Notes: generated from the sequence alone by a model not told the origin. DNA of 64,000 nt from Companilactobacillus kimchiensis (GCF_001438805.1 NZ_JQCF01000001.1:124001-188000); one strand, 5' to 3'; positions 53,233 through 61,912 are shown, counted from the first letter of the stretch. Translations and numbers: made by a program.

Positions 53233-53733
53233 TTAATTATTAAAATTCTGACTTGCATCTTCAAAAGAAGTTTTTTTAGAATCTGGTACTAATTGAAAAT
53301 ATACTTCCGCTCCATGTTCTGATAAAAATTTGAATGCTTTAAACTCGTCTTCAGTTACATTAGCATTAGGGCCAACTTTTTTAGCCCCTTCACGTTCACT
53401 CATTGGACCGACATTAATTTTAGACTGCTCTTTAATAAAATCTGCTCCTTCCTTATACAAGTTCATCAATGTTACTGGAGATTTGGCAACTAGAAAATAT
53501 CTTTTACTACTTCCAACGATATCATCCCAACGTTTTGATACTCTTGATACCGGCATTACAAAACCTTTTAAACCAGATGGAACCGCACCTTTTAATACCT
53601 TAGAAATAATTGGATCGTTTGCAGCCGCATCATCCACTGCAAGGACTCCATCAGCCTCTACCTCACTTAGCCATCTTGTAACTACTTGACCATGGATTAT
53701 TCGATCATCAACTCTTATAAATGAAATTGACAT
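53233..53733 (-). CDS. PTS mannose-class EIIB component
   Basis: A 166-residue EIIB with His14 in IRVDDRIIHGQVVTRW and the following ADGVLAVDDAAANDP. It is the first gene of the operon, after AAAGGAGCA. A consensus promoter, a GntR operator and a near-cre sequence lie upstream. Confidence 0.92.
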   Translation of the reverse strand: MSISFIRVDDRIIHGQVVTRWLSEVEADGVLAVDDAAANDPIISKVLKGAVPSGLKGFVMPVSRVSKRWDDIVGSSKRYFLVAKSPVTLMNLYKEGADFIKEQSKINVGPMSEREGAKKVGPNANVTEDEFKAFKFLSEHGAEVYFQLVPDSKKTSFEDASQNFNN

Positions 53734-53757
53734 TATTAAATGCTCCTTTGTTTTATT

Positions 53758-53773
53758 GTTATATCATTATTAC
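53758..53773. promoter_or_regulatory. GntR operator at the PTS operon start site
   Basis: GTTATATCATTATTAC, half matching the GTTATAT/ATATAAC dyad (two mismatches in the right arm). It covers about +1 to +16 of the predicted transcript, a repression position. Confidence 0.6.
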
Positions 53774-53780
53774 AATACAA

Positions 53781-53809
53781 ATTATAAATCGATGCATGTA
53801 TTATGTAAA
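53781..53809 (-). promoter_or_regulatory. promoter of the mannose-class PTS operon
   Basis: TTTACA (53804-53809), 17 bp, TATAAT (53781-53786) on the minus strand. A TGTAAAGGGTTTCA sequence overlapping the -35 fits the cre consensus at 13 of 14 positions. Confidence 0.82.
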
Positions 53810-53847
53810 GGGTTTCATTTACATTATTTACTGTTATGGTTAAAATA

Positions 53848-53863
53848 GTTATATTGATATGAC
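53848..53863. promoter_or_regulatory. GntR operator before the gntR gene
   Basis: GTTATATTGATATGAC, 25 bp upstream of the gntR start, close match to the sites at 51117-51132 and 53758-53773. It indicates autoregulation. Confidence 0.65.
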
Positions 53864-53888
53864 AATGAGCACTTGAGGTGATTTAACT

Positions 53889-54602
53889 ATGAATAAAGAT
53901 ATACCTTTATATTTACAAATAAAAAATAATTTACGCTTTAAAATAAATAGTGGTGAATGGATCGATGGAGATAAAATTCCTTCTGAGATGGAACTTGGAG
54001 AAACGTTTAATGTTAGTCGTATTACAATTCGACATGCATTAGATGAACTCGTTCAGGAAGGTTACCTTATTCGTCAACGCCCTAAAGGAACCTTTGTAAG
54101 AGAACCACAGGATCTTAAACAAAAGTCCTCTTATACTCTTGTTACCAGTTTTACTCAGGAGATGCAGGAGCTTGGGAAAAAGCCCACAACCATTTGGGCT
54201 CATGTCAAAAAGATTTCTGCCAATGAATTGTTTGCTAGAAGACTTAATGTTGATGTTGGAACCCCTTTACTTTCGCTTAAACGTCTTCGTGGAGCTGATG
54301 ATGAAATCATCACCTATTCTGAAACATATACTCCCTATCATAAAGGTTTTTCATTAAACTCTTCTGATTACAAAGGTTCACTTTATGAATACCTAGCAAA
54401 GTTTGATATTCATGTAAATCAACAAACGGAGTATGTTGAAGCGGTGGATGCGACTCCTAAACTCATGGAATTATTGAATATGAAAAAGAAAGAGCCTCTT
54501 TTAAAACGTGTCCGTGAAATTTCAGAGTTAGACAGCGATTACTATGAATATAGTATTAATTACTACATTGGCACGAAATATCGTTTCTATGTTAAATATT
54601 GA
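53889..54602 (+). CDS. GntR/HutC-family regulator of the mannose-class PTS/isomerase operon
   Basis: A 237-residue regulator with winged HTH (DKIPSEMELGETFNVSRITI then RHALDELVQEGYLIRQ) and a UTRA domain from about residue 80 (SYTLVTSFTQEMQELG). It is divergent from the PTS operon. Related inverted repeats at both promoters, and one before the ManA-like gene, give its likely operator GTTATATNNATATAAC. The ATG follows GAGGTGATT. Confidence 0.9.
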   Translation: MNKDIPLYLQIKNNLRFKINSGEWIDGDKIPSEMELGETFNVSRITIRHALDELVQEGYLIRQRPKGTFVREPQDLKQKSSYTLVTSFTQEMQELGKKPTTIWAHVKKISANELFARRLNVDVGTPLLSLKRLRGADDEIITYSETYTPYHKGFSLNSSDYKGSLYEYLAKFDIHVNQQTEYVEAVDATPKLMELLNMKKKEPLLKRVREISELDSDYYEYSINYYIGTKYRFYVKY

Positions 54603-54717
54603 GTTTTAAAGTTTATTTGAATAGATTCTTTCCTATAGCATAATGATCAAAAGGGTAATCATTTAAACCATATAGATATGGAATATTTTAATTAGAACTA
54701 TTCGAAATTTAAGTACA

Positions 54718-54769
54718 AAAAAGAACATCCTACGGTCTTATACAAAAGCCATAGAGATGTTCTTTTTTG
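54718..54769. terminator. terminator downstream of gntR
   Basis: AAAGAACATC pairs with GATGTTCTTT, with an inner CTACGG/CCATAG part, followed by six T on + and flanked by A on the other side. Confidence 0.78.
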
Positions 54770-54826
54770 AATCATTTAAGGTGAGTACAGGATTTTAAAA
54801 AGCCTATATATCAATCCCCATTTGAA

Positions 54827-54848
54827 ATATGCGCAAAATATGCGCAAA
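54827..54848. repeat. tandem 11-bp repeat, candidate prophage attachment region
   Basis: ATATGCGCAAA occurs twice in tandem between the host gntR gene and the first prophage gene. This position fits an attachment site or integrase arm site. The other prophage end is outside the window, so this cannot be confirmed. Confidence 0.4.
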
Positions 54849-54950
54849 TCCTTACTTTTTATTATGTTTTTCTACCCATAAACGGTAAAACATCTATCAG
54901 TTTTGATGAATCGGTGTGTCACGAAAAAAATAAAGTGGGAATGCAAATTA

Positions 54951-54986
54951 TAATCGTTAGTCTTAATTGACTAGCGATTTTTTTGT
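54951..54986 (+). terminator. terminator-like hairpin at the prophage edge
   Basis: AATCGTTAGTC pairs with GACTAGCGATT around TTAATT, followed by seven T on the + strand. No + strand gene lies just before it in the prophage edge. Confidence 0.6.
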
Positions 54987-55053
54987 ATAAAAATAATTGA
55001 ATTAAATTTGCAATCTACTATGCAATGATTTTTTTTAATTATTTTTAGACAAA

Positions 55054-55096
55054 TAAAAAAGCCCACCACCTAAATTAATAGATGATGGGTTTTTCT
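55054..55096 (-). terminator. terminator of the prophage lysis genes
   Basis: On the minus strand AAAAACCCATCATC pairs with GGTGGTGGGCTTTTT around an AT-rich loop. Confidence 0.8.
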
Positions 55097-55209
55097 AACC
55101 CTATCAGGGCTAATTCAAAATCGAGGTAATTTATAATATTGTCCACGTCAATGAACACCTTTAAATTAACGCATATTATTTAATTTGTCTAGCATTTACC
55201 GTTTAAAAT

Positions 55210-56328
55210 TTATCCAGTATATCCAGAACCTTGAGCGTACTTGATTGGAATGTACTCATCAGTAGCAACCTGATAAGAGTAGCCAATATTAGGGATGTTA
55301 ACTAACTTATCTTTAGTTTGCCAAGAAGTACCGCCTTTAAATACTTTATTACTATCTTTAATTGATTCACCTTTAGAATTGTACGCAAGAACGCCATAAT
55401 CAGAGCGGTAGTTCACTATAACTGTACGATTAAAAGTTGTACTTGACTGTGGAAGCAACGTGTCAACACCGATAACATAAAATGGTTTATCGTTTATGAC
55501 TGTGATTCCATTAGATTTCCACGATGTGCCAGAAATTACATTTGTACCAACATTTGCTTGTCCCAAATTATTATAGGTAGTGAATGCTTTGTAGCTATTG
55601 CCCTTTACATCTACGTTGTTATTAATAGTAGAAGCTGGATCAATAAGTGGTGATTGTCCGCCGGTGAAGAAGTTGTCATAGTTTTGAGAAACATCAAAAT
55701 TACCATATGATCCTTGGAATTGATATGTGCTACCCCATTGCCATGAATGATGATTTGAGTACCATTGCTTACCACTAGCATTATATGGATAAGAGGCAAT
55801 CCACCCTTTCGATACGTCCATTTTTGAACCAAGCCAAGATGACATAGTATAGACGGCCGAACGATAACCATACTTGGCAACTTCATTCATGAAGGCCACA
55901 TTATTAGCATTGTTAGTCGCCCGTGAGAGTCCATTCTGTTCTTGTGCTTCCACATCAGTGATCAACACTGAACCAATTGGTAGACCGTCAGATTTAGCCA
56001 TTTGACCAGCATAGTCAGCCTCATTGATAGCACCTTGAACCGTTGTATATCTAGCAAAGTGGTAGCCATTAATATATAAGCCAGCCTGTTGTGCTGTCGA
56101 GATATTATTAGCTGCAGTGTAATCATGATAGTAATTGCCTTCACTGATTTTAGTAACTACAGACTTTACACCATAATTATTCAGCATATCTTGAAAATTA
56201 GATACTGTCATATAGCCGTTATGGTTAGATACATCGACCATATCAGTTCTTGCCGCATTTACACTAGTTGTACAAAAAAATAAGCCTGCAATTAGCAGAC
56301 TTACAATATAAACTAGTTTTTTCTTCAT
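55210..56328 (-). CDS. phage endolysin, GH25 lysozyme with SLAP-like wall-binding end
   Basis: A 372-residue lysozyme that cuts peptidoglycan glycan chains. It has a signal peptide (KKKLVYIVSLLIAGLFF, cleavage near VNAA), then the GH25 barrel: MVDVSNHNG with the first Asp, TKISEG, and VLITDVEAQEQ with the catalytic Asp-x-Glu. After about residue 235 come two SLAP-like units (NDKPFYVIGVDTLL; NIGYSYQVATDEYIPIKY) like those of the host surface proteins. The signal peptide implies export by Sec, as in other signal-endolysins. It overlaps the holin by four bases. Confidence 0.92.
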   Translation of the reverse strand: MKKKLVYIVSLLIAGLFFCTTSVNAARTDMVDVSNHNGYMTVSNFQDMLNNYGVKSVVTKISEGNYYHDYTAANNISTAQQAGLYINGYHFARYTTVQGAINEADYAGQMAKSDGLPIGSVLITDVEAQEQNGLSRATNNANNVAFMNEVAKYGYRSAVYTMSSWLGSKMDVSKGWIASYPYNASGKQWYSNHHSWQWGSTYQFQGSYGNFDVSQNYDNFFTGGQSPLIDPASTINNNVDVKGNSYKAFTTYNNLGQANVGTNVISGTSWKSNGITVINDKPFYVIGVDTLLPQSSTTFNRTVIVNYRSDYGVLAYNSKGESIKDSNKVFKGGTSWQTKDKLVNIPNIGYSYQVATDEYIPIKYAQGSGYTG

Positions 56329-56615
56329 TCTGATGTACCTCCATCGTTTAAGAAACCTTGAATACCGTCAAACATACCTGATGTCCAACCGCCGACTAAC
56401 AGACCGGCAATAATAGCTTTGCCAATTTCCTTATCATGAAATACCAGAGCTGTAACTATTGCTAACACCAATCCCAACGCCATTGATACGAATGGCATCC
56501 ATTTAGTATCAACGACCTTTGTATTTTTGATTGAGTTGGTTAGGACATAACACAAAATAGCAATTACCATTAACTGTGCTACATCAATCAATTGCAATCC
56601 TTCAATAATTTTCAT
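56325..56615 (-). CDS. phage holin
   Basis: A 96-residue membrane protein with three hydrophobic segments (LIDVAQLMVIAILCYVL; MPFVSMALGLVLAIVTALVF; AIIAGLLVGGWTSGMFDGI) and a short hydrophilic C terminus. The size and its place directly before the endolysin identify a holin, which forms lesions in the membrane at lysis. The motif GLLVGGWTSGMFDG near the end is typical of firmicute phage holins of this type. Confidence 0.85.
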   Translation of the reverse strand: MKIIEGLQLIDVAQLMVIAILCYVLTNSIKNTKVVDTKWMPFVSMALGLVLAIVTALVFHDKEIGKAIIAGLLVGGWTSGMFDGIQGFLNDGGTSE

Positions 56616-56924
56616 CTATTTTTCCTCTTCCAGTTCATTAAATTTGTCGAACTTACTATTTAATACCCCAACCTGTTTATTTAGTGCATCGATAGTATTA
56701 TTCTGCTTTGAAACCTGATTTTGTAACTTAATAACCTGTACCTTTAAATCATCACGTTCTTGAGTAATCTGATCTAAACGTTCAAATAACTCTTTAGTAT
56801 GATCTGCATAAACATTTTCATTTGAACCTTGATTCTTTAAACGTTGCAACCAAACTCCAAAGATACCAGTTATGACTGCACCACCAATAGCTGATATCAA
56901 AATTCTGATTGTTTCTTGTTCCAT
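56616..56924 (-). CDS. phage membrane-anchored coiled-coil protein
   Basis: A 102-residue protein with an N-terminal membrane helix (IRILISAIGGAVITGIFGVW) and a long coiled coil (about 45-100, LFERLDQITQERDDLKVQVI). Proteins of this type lie before holins in many lactobacillus phages; a role in lysis timing or a second holin-like function is possible but unproven. It abuts the holin gene. Confidence 0.75.
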   Translation of the reverse strand: MEQETIRILISAIGGAVITGIFGVWLQRLKNQGSNENVYADHTKELFERLDQITQERDDLKVQVIKLQNQVSKQNNTIDALNKQVGVLNSKFDKFNELEEEK

Positions 56925-57308
56925 TTATCCTGGATCACTCCAAAATGCTTCTAAAAGAATTCGAATGTTAATAAATAGAATAAAAATAGTTTTGAATTTT
57001 GGTAACAAAACCGGTGCAGTCAAATCATGTATTGAAAAAATTATTAAGTAGAATGTCCACACAAATAACAAAAGAAATACGATTAAATCTTTGTTAGACT
57101 TACGTAATTCGTCGAAACACGAGAACATCACATACAGACCAATAATTATTAGTGCTATTGCGAATGGTGGATCATCTACATTAGCTATGAAGGGGGGCGC
57201 CGATGGTGGTCGGTCAATAAAGTTACCATTAGATATAAATAATAGTCCTAGAGCGAATGTTTCCATTCCCGTTAAGAACCAAAAGTGATTCTGTTTTAAG
57301 TATTTCAA
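56925..57308 (-). CDS. phage small membrane protein, 127 aa
   Basis: Hydrophobic protein with about four membrane segments (FWFLTGMETFALGLLFI; PFAIALIIIGLYVMFSCF; LIVFLLLFVWTFYLIIF; FKTIFILFINIRILLEAF). No family is recognised. Its site in the lysis module, directly before the coiled-coil gene, suggests an accessory lysis or membrane role. The terminator after XkdX lies just upstream. Confidence 0.65.
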   Translation of the reverse strand: MKYLKQNHFWFLTGMETFALGLLFISNGNFIDRPPSAPPFIANVDDPPFAIALIIIGLYVMFSCFDELRKSNKDLIVFLLLFVWTFYLIIFSIHDLTAPVLLPKFKTIFILFINIRILLEAFWSDPG

Positions 57309-57322
57309 TCCGCATCACTCCA

Positions 57323-57350
57323 AAATAAAAAGGCTAGCATTTGCTAACCT
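57323..57350 (-). terminator. terminator over the XkdX stop codon
   Basis: GGTTAGCA pairs with TGCTAGCC, then TTTTTATTTT, on the minus strand. The stem includes the XkdX stop codon. It may attenuate transcription between tail and lysis genes. Confidence 0.75.
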
Positions 57351-57481
57351 TCCTTCTTAAATTCTTCACCAGTGATTTCTTTAAAATCGTCTTCTGAAAT
57401 TTGACCTGGCACATATGTTTCTAAATCTGATGCTTTAAGCATTCCCCACGAAAATACAATTTTTAATGTTGATACGTCCAT
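57344..57481 (-). CDS. XkdX family phage protein
   Basis: A 45-residue protein MDVSTLKIVFSWGML... ending GEEFKKEG, with the XkdX pattern of a short helix, then ISEDDFKEITGEEF. GGAGGAATTAATT precedes the ATG. XkdX-type proteins occur next to tail-fibre genes in many firmicute phages, with unknown role. Confidence 0.85.
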   Translation of the reverse strand: MDVSTLKIVFSWGMLKASDLETYVPGQISEDDFKEITGEEFKKEG

Positions 57482-57493
57482 AATTAATTCCTC

Positions 57494-57907
57494 CTAATTT
57501 GTGCTTCCTGAAATAGAGTTATTACTTAATTTCATAAGTTGCATAGTTAAATTAGTGATAACTTTTTGTTGGTCTTCTTTATCTTTTTCATCTTGTAAAT
57601 TCTGAAGTGTTTGAGCAGTTTGAATTTTATTCATATCAGCCATATCGGACTTCAAAGAAAGATTTTTCAATGTCAATTTGGTCAATACAGAATTTTTTTC
57701 CTCTGCTGATGTTTGATTTGTTGATTTATGAACCAAAGCATTATCTTCTGATCTAACAGTCCAGAGATTTTTTTCTTCAACAGAAAAAGCTGGATCACTA
57801 TCAACTAGAATCCAACCTACATTTAATCTCATCTGTGCTTGCGCCGAATTTTCATCAGCATAATCTGAAATTATACCATCTTTTACAATTACAGCTATTT
57901 GTGACAT
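57494..57907 (-). CDS. phage tail-fibre-associated protein, 137 aa
   Basis: Protein with a small beta-rich N-terminal domain (QIAVIVKDGIISDYA, GWILVDSDPAFS) and a helical, charged C-terminal half (about 68-130). It sits between the tail fibre and XkdX genes, as tail-fibre assembly or cap proteins do. It begins on the base after the fibre stop codon. Family not recognised beyond this position. Confidence 0.68.
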   Translation of the reverse strand: MSQIAVIVKDGIISDYADENSAQAQMRLNVGWILVDSDPAFSVEEKNLWTVRSEDNALVHKSTNQTSAEEKNSVLTKLTLKNLSLKSDMADMNKIQTAQTLQNLQDEKDKEDQQKVITNLTMQLMKLSNNSISGSTN

Positions 57908-59686
57908 TTATTCTTCCACCTTCCAAGCTGAAACAGTTTTAACACTAACTACAAGAGTACATTTTCCTTCCAATGTATCTTTTGTCTTATTATCAAGCCA
58001 TGTATTACTTGTAACTTTAATCGAAGAATTACCAATCTTAATACTATTTGAAAATCCTTTAACGTCTGCATCGATACTCTCATTACCACCAGTACCATAA
58101 AAATAATGGACAGGTTTGATAGTAACATGACTTAAATATGAACTTTCAGTACTCAAATAATCAAAACCGAAAATGAGGGCGCTCCTAGGAATATATATGG
58201 TATTCGGTAATCCCAATTCAGTTCTTGAAATACCAAATATTGAATTATGTGGGCTTACGATGCGCATGGCATTATTTAATTCAATTTTTAATCCAGATAC
58301 ATTAGTCATGAAATCATTAACCGCAGTCAATGCAACTTCCGCAGAAGTATTACCACTAAATAATAAAGTTCCTGTTGGAAATTGAACTACGGCAGGTTGA
58401 ACATTATATGTAGATATAAATTCAATCACTGGATCATATATAAATCCATTTACCCCTCCACTGTCACCATCATTGTCATATCCTTGTATTGGTTCGATAT
58501 CCATAGTCTTATCCGATTTAAAGGTAAGAGTAAATCCAGGTGCTTTATGGTTTTTCATACCTAGATTTTCACCTATCCCTTCTAATGTAATTGTATTAGG
58601 TTCATCAACTTCAAAACTTTCAGACTTCGTATACATCGGTACTGGAGCCGTGGTCGTATAATATCCTGCTTTAAAGGCGTTTTTAGGATCATAATTAAAT
58701 GGTATTTTTGATACTTTTCCCATTACTCCCTTTGTTATCGCTGTTTTTTGTAAATTTACAATATATTGAAGACCTGTACCAATCATATTTAACTTATTTC
58801 CAACATCAAGTTCAAATTTAATATTAGTTTTATTGATTGGATTTGTTGAACTTGAATAAGCAATATGTCTATCGGTGATCTCTCCGTTTTCCATTGAACC
58901 GGCATAGTAGTCAATCCCAGCTGCAGGATGATCCTTATCAGAACCTCCACTACCGTTCAAGCTCAAATCAGATATATCAATTAAACCATCAGAAGGATCT
59001 GGAAGATGTGCATCAATATTTCCATCATTATCGATAATTTTAAAACCACGGGTCATATGTCCAACTGCTTCTGCTATTTGAGTAACTTTATTCAAGTCCT
59101 TACTCTTGTATTCTGAATAAGCCAATTGCTTTTGTAATTGATTATCAATATTAGAATCTTGAATCTTATCATTTATATCAATCTCAGCAATTCTATCTTT
59201 AACATATTCTTTTGTTGCTAATCCAGTCGGATCAATAATAACTGTCACGTTCTCAGTACGACCGACAATAATATACATTGTGATCTTAAATTGTAATAAT
59301 ACTTTATCCGCAAAGTCTGGCATGAATTCTGGTTCAACGGCAATGTTTAAAGCATAAAGGATTTCTTCACTTTTACCTTCTTCTTGTGCATACAATCCGA
59401 CAGCATTGATCGAATAACTATTTTTAATTTCTTCATTGGTAAATAAAATTTCCGTACCAACGACAGCTTTAGAATTCGGAATATTCTCATCCCTATTTGT
59501 AATAGTCCCTGATTGTATTTCATTTGGCAATTTAGTTAGGTTTTGTAAATCAACCTCTGACATTGCACTTAAATCATTTGATGTTGCAGCTGCTCTAGTA
59601 ATCGTGAATCTAACTTTTCCGTTGGCTGCTCTAGTTGCTAAATCCAAACCATTTGCTGTAAGGATTGTTTCGCTATATTTAGACAA
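57908..59686 (-). CDS. phage tail fibre / receptor-binding protein
   Basis: A 592-residue protein whose N terminus (SKYSETILTANGLDLATRAA) and FTITRAA, NEIQSGTIT pattern match phage tail fibre N-terminal attachment domains. The region 170-220 (YVKDRIAEIDINDKIQD onward) is a likely coiled stalk. The beta-rich C-terminal part probably bears receptor recognition. It is the first structural gene after the baseplate wedge proteins and overlaps the preceding gene by 8 nt. The receptor is unknown. Confidence 0.82.
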   Translation of the reverse strand: MSKYSETILTANGLDLATRAANGKVRFTITRAAATSNDLSAMSEVDLQNLTKLPNEIQSGTITNRDENIPNSKAVVGTEILFTNEEIKNSYSINAVGLYAQEEGKSEEILYALNIAVEPEFMPDFADKVLLQFKITMYIIVGRTENVTVIIDPTGLATKEYVKDRIAEIDINDKIQDSNIDNQLQKQLAYSEYKSKDLNKVTQIAEAVGHMTRGFKIIDNDGNIDAHLPDPSDGLIDISDLSLNGSGGSDKDHPAAGIDYYAGSMENGEITDRHIAYSSSTNPINKTNIKFELDVGNKLNMIGTGLQYIVNLQKTAITKGVMGKVSKIPFNYDPKNAFKAGYYTTTAPVPMYTKSESFEVDEPNTITLEGIGENLGMKNHKAPGFTLTFKSDKTMDIEPIQGYDNDGDSGGVNGFIYDPVIEFISTYNVQPAVVQFPTGTLLFSGNTSAEVALTAVNDFMTNVSGLKIELNNAMRIVSPHNSIFGISRTELGLPNTIYIPRSALIFGFDYLSTESSYLSHVTIKPVHYFYGTGGNESIDADVKGFSNSIKIGNSSIKVTSNTWLDNKTKDTLEGKCTLVVSVKTVSAWKVEE

Positions 59687-60407
59687 TAATATTCAGCTCC
59701 TTTTCTTTCGGGTATGTTTTTATTTCTATAGAGATCATTGGCTTCGATGTAAAGATGACACTTGAATTAGTTATTTCTGTTTTTTTCGTAATTAAAGCTC
59801 TTGACCTAGCCTTAACCAAGGTTTGAGATGAAATTGAGCCTTGATATAACTTAGCTTTTGAAGCGGCATAGGTAATCAATCTAGGGTTAGAAATAACTCT
59901 GGTTTCAGTATTGTAAACAACACCTAAATAATATTTCAATACTGCATCTGTATCAGAAGTCGTGATGATATCAAAAGTGAGATTAGCCGGTAGATAAACG
60001 TTTAATAGGTACCTAAGACGTTTAATCTGATCTTTGCTAATCTCACTTCTTTTTGCTTTCGCTATTACATTTCTAATGGCGTATTCAACATTTATCGATG
60101 CTGGTACGTTTAATGTATGAAGTAGTTCCCTAAAATAACGTAGAGTTATAGGATTAGGCGGCAATGAATGCATCAGAACATTGTATTGACGAGTTTGAAG
60201 TGAATCATTTGGATTAGGACCAATTCCTAACTGGTCCTCAAAAATTGAAATACCATCAATATCAGTTTGAATAACAAATTGATTCAATAACGTTCTAAGA
60301 ATCAAATCATCAAAATCACTGAAATCAACTTGTTCTGCTGCTACCAATTTCTGCATTTCATAAATGTCGTCATAATATTCTGGAAGGTAATCTTGTAGCT
60401 TAACCAT
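59679..60407 (-). CDS. phage baseplate protein, DUF2313/XkdU-like
   Basis: A 242-residue protein with the family start MVKLQDYLPEYYDDIYEM and the following long helical region and LHSLPPNPITLRYFRELL. XkdU-type proteins follow the gpJ-like wedge protein in contractile-tail phages, as here. It overlaps XkdT by 8 nt. Structural role inferred from gene order and length. Confidence 0.84.
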   Translation of the reverse strand: MVKLQDYLPEYYDDIYEMQKLVAAEQVDFSDFDDLILRTLLNQFVIQTDIDGISIFEDQLGIGPNPNDSLQTRQYNVLMHSLPPNPITLRYFRELLHTLNVPASINVEYAIRNVIAKAKRSEISKDQIKRLRYLLNVYLPANLTFDIITTSDTDAVLKYYLGVVYNTETRVISNPRLITYAASKAKLYQGSISSQTLVKARSRALITKKTEITNSSVIFTSKPMISIEIKTYPKEKELNIIV

Positions 60408-61548
60408 TTAAAACCACCGTCCCAACTATCGGAAGTTGTGATACATCATTATCAAATTTCAAGGCAATATCATCATCAATACCGTTTAAAGTAGGAATCT
60501 TAGCATTAACTACACCATCAACTTTCATAATTGCTGATAGAATTTGTGATCTATAAATTGTGAGTGCATAGCCCCTACCGGTTGACTTATTCAATTCACT
60601 CCAGGCAATTCTTTTAAGATGAAAGTAATCAGCAATAGCATTCAATATTTTAGGTTGTAAGACCTCAATATCACGTTGAACATCAACTTCAATCTTAGTT
60701 GAAATATCGATTGTGATAGGCTCTGGTGCCACTACAGTGACCGTGTGGTCAATAGGTGCTAGCCCATAACCTAGTCCTTCCGAATCCGGTGGATCGATTT
60801 CATTTTTGACCTGGGTCAATAGTTCTGAACTTGCTGGCATTAAATCATTATCCAAAACAACCAGCTTAACAGTGCCACCACCATTCCAAACAGGATAAAC
60901 CTGGGCCGAACCAACAGCCGGAATCTTAGATAACATATCTAAATATTCAGTAATATTACCACCATAAGCAATCCAAGAATCAGTCGATAACAGTCTATTT
61001 CTAAGATGCTCATCTGTTTCATTATCTTTTGCTGGAATAGAAACCTCTACAATTTCAGCCCATGACAAAATATCATTTGGTGTTACTGGAAGAATCTGGC
61101 CAAAATATCCGTTAGGTCGGGTACCAACTTCTTCAGCCTCCAACATTCCAGTTAAATCAGCGTTAATTTTGATAACCTTATAGAAAATCGGCGTATCACC
61201 TAAGCTGGCAAATCTATCGCCGACTTCGACGTTATCAATTGGTTGCCCACTATTATCCAGAAATTTGGCTTTAGCCTGCGTAGCTGTTGCCAATTGTCTT
61301 GAAGTCCCATGCTCAACAGCTCGATAATCAAGAAACTCACCGTCTGCAGTTTTGAGATAGGTCTCTCGAACAATATTGGATAGGCTCAATGATTGCTGAG
61401 CCATAACCATAGCTGCAGGTGCTAAAGCATCATAGATAATTGCACCTTGTCGCTTATCAATATCATCAGGAACGTTTTTCATCATTTGAGATAGGTAAAA
61501 GTCAAAATTCTGCTTCTCAATCTTATTAGATAAATCTTCAGGCGTCAT
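60400..61548 (-). CDS. phage baseplate J-like protein (XkdT/gp47 family)
   Basis: A 382-residue baseplate wedge protein of contractile-tail phages. Family features: N-terminal RQGAIIYDALAPAAMVMAQQ and FLDYRAVEHGTSRQLATATQ, the central TDEHLRNRLLSTD and VYPVWNGGGTVKLVVLDND. Length is usual. It overlaps both neighbours by 8-11 bases. Its presence shows a myovirus-type tail. Confidence 0.92.
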   Translation of the reverse strand: MTPEDLSNKIEKQNFDFYLSQMMKNVPDDIDKRQGAIIYDALAPAAMVMAQQSLSLSNIVRETYLKTADGEFLDYRAVEHGTSRQLATATQAKAKFLDNSGQPIDNVEVGDRFASLGDTPIFYKVIKINADLTGMLEAEEVGTRPNGYFGQILPVTPNDILSWAEIVEVSIPAKDNETDEHLRNRLLSTDSWIAYGGNITEYLDMLSKIPAVGSAQVYPVWNGGGTVKLVVLDNDLMPASSELLTQVKNEIDPPDSEGLGYGLAPIDHTVTVVAPEPITIDISTKIEVDVQRDIEVLQPKILNAIADYFHLKRIAWSELNKSTGRGYALTIYRSQILSAIMKVDGVVNAKIPTLNGIDDDIALKFDNDVSQLPIVGTVVLNG

Positions 61549-61912
61549 TTACACTCACCTCACTCTCTATATCAATATTTCCATAGATTGTTGTGCATGA
61601 TCCATGGACTTTCAAAATAGTTCTATCAACAATTTCAATATCGTCAACAGTAACCGTTAAAACTCGTTCATCAGCCAATAGTGCTTCTTTAACCATTCTC
61701 CCAACTTCAACAGTTGCATAATCAAAACTCTTTCCAAAAAGTTCAAAGAAATCATTACCATATTGGTTATTATAGATAGGATAAACAAATCTTTCAGTTT
61801 TCAAAATTTTATTGACCGCTTGAATCATTGCTTCATGACCATCAAATTTATTCAAAATACGTCCATTTTTGATTTCATAAGTTTTCGTAGGATTATCCAT
61901 CTTAGTTATCAT
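61538..61912 (-). CDS. phage baseplate protein, DUF2634/XkdS-like
   Basis: A 124-residue wedge/lysozyme-like baseplate component (gp25/XkdS family). The pattern includes GHEAMIQAVNKILKTERFVYPIY, YGNDFFELFG and a C-terminal strand pair. It lies between XkdR- and XkdT-like genes with overlaps of 11 nt on each side. Confidence 0.87.
   Translation of the reverse strand: MITKMDNPTKTYEIKNGRILNKFDGHEAMIQAVNKILKTERFVYPIYNNQYGNDFFELFGKSFDYATVEVGRMVKEALLADERVLTVTVDDIEIVDRTILKVHGSCTTIYGNIDIESEVSVNDA

Larger units (their letters stand above)
54849..55209. other. prophage edge without genes
   Basis: About 360 bases with no supported ORF. Holds a terminator-like hairpin on + (54951-54986) and the lysis-module terminator on - (55054-55096). 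Confidence 0.5.
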
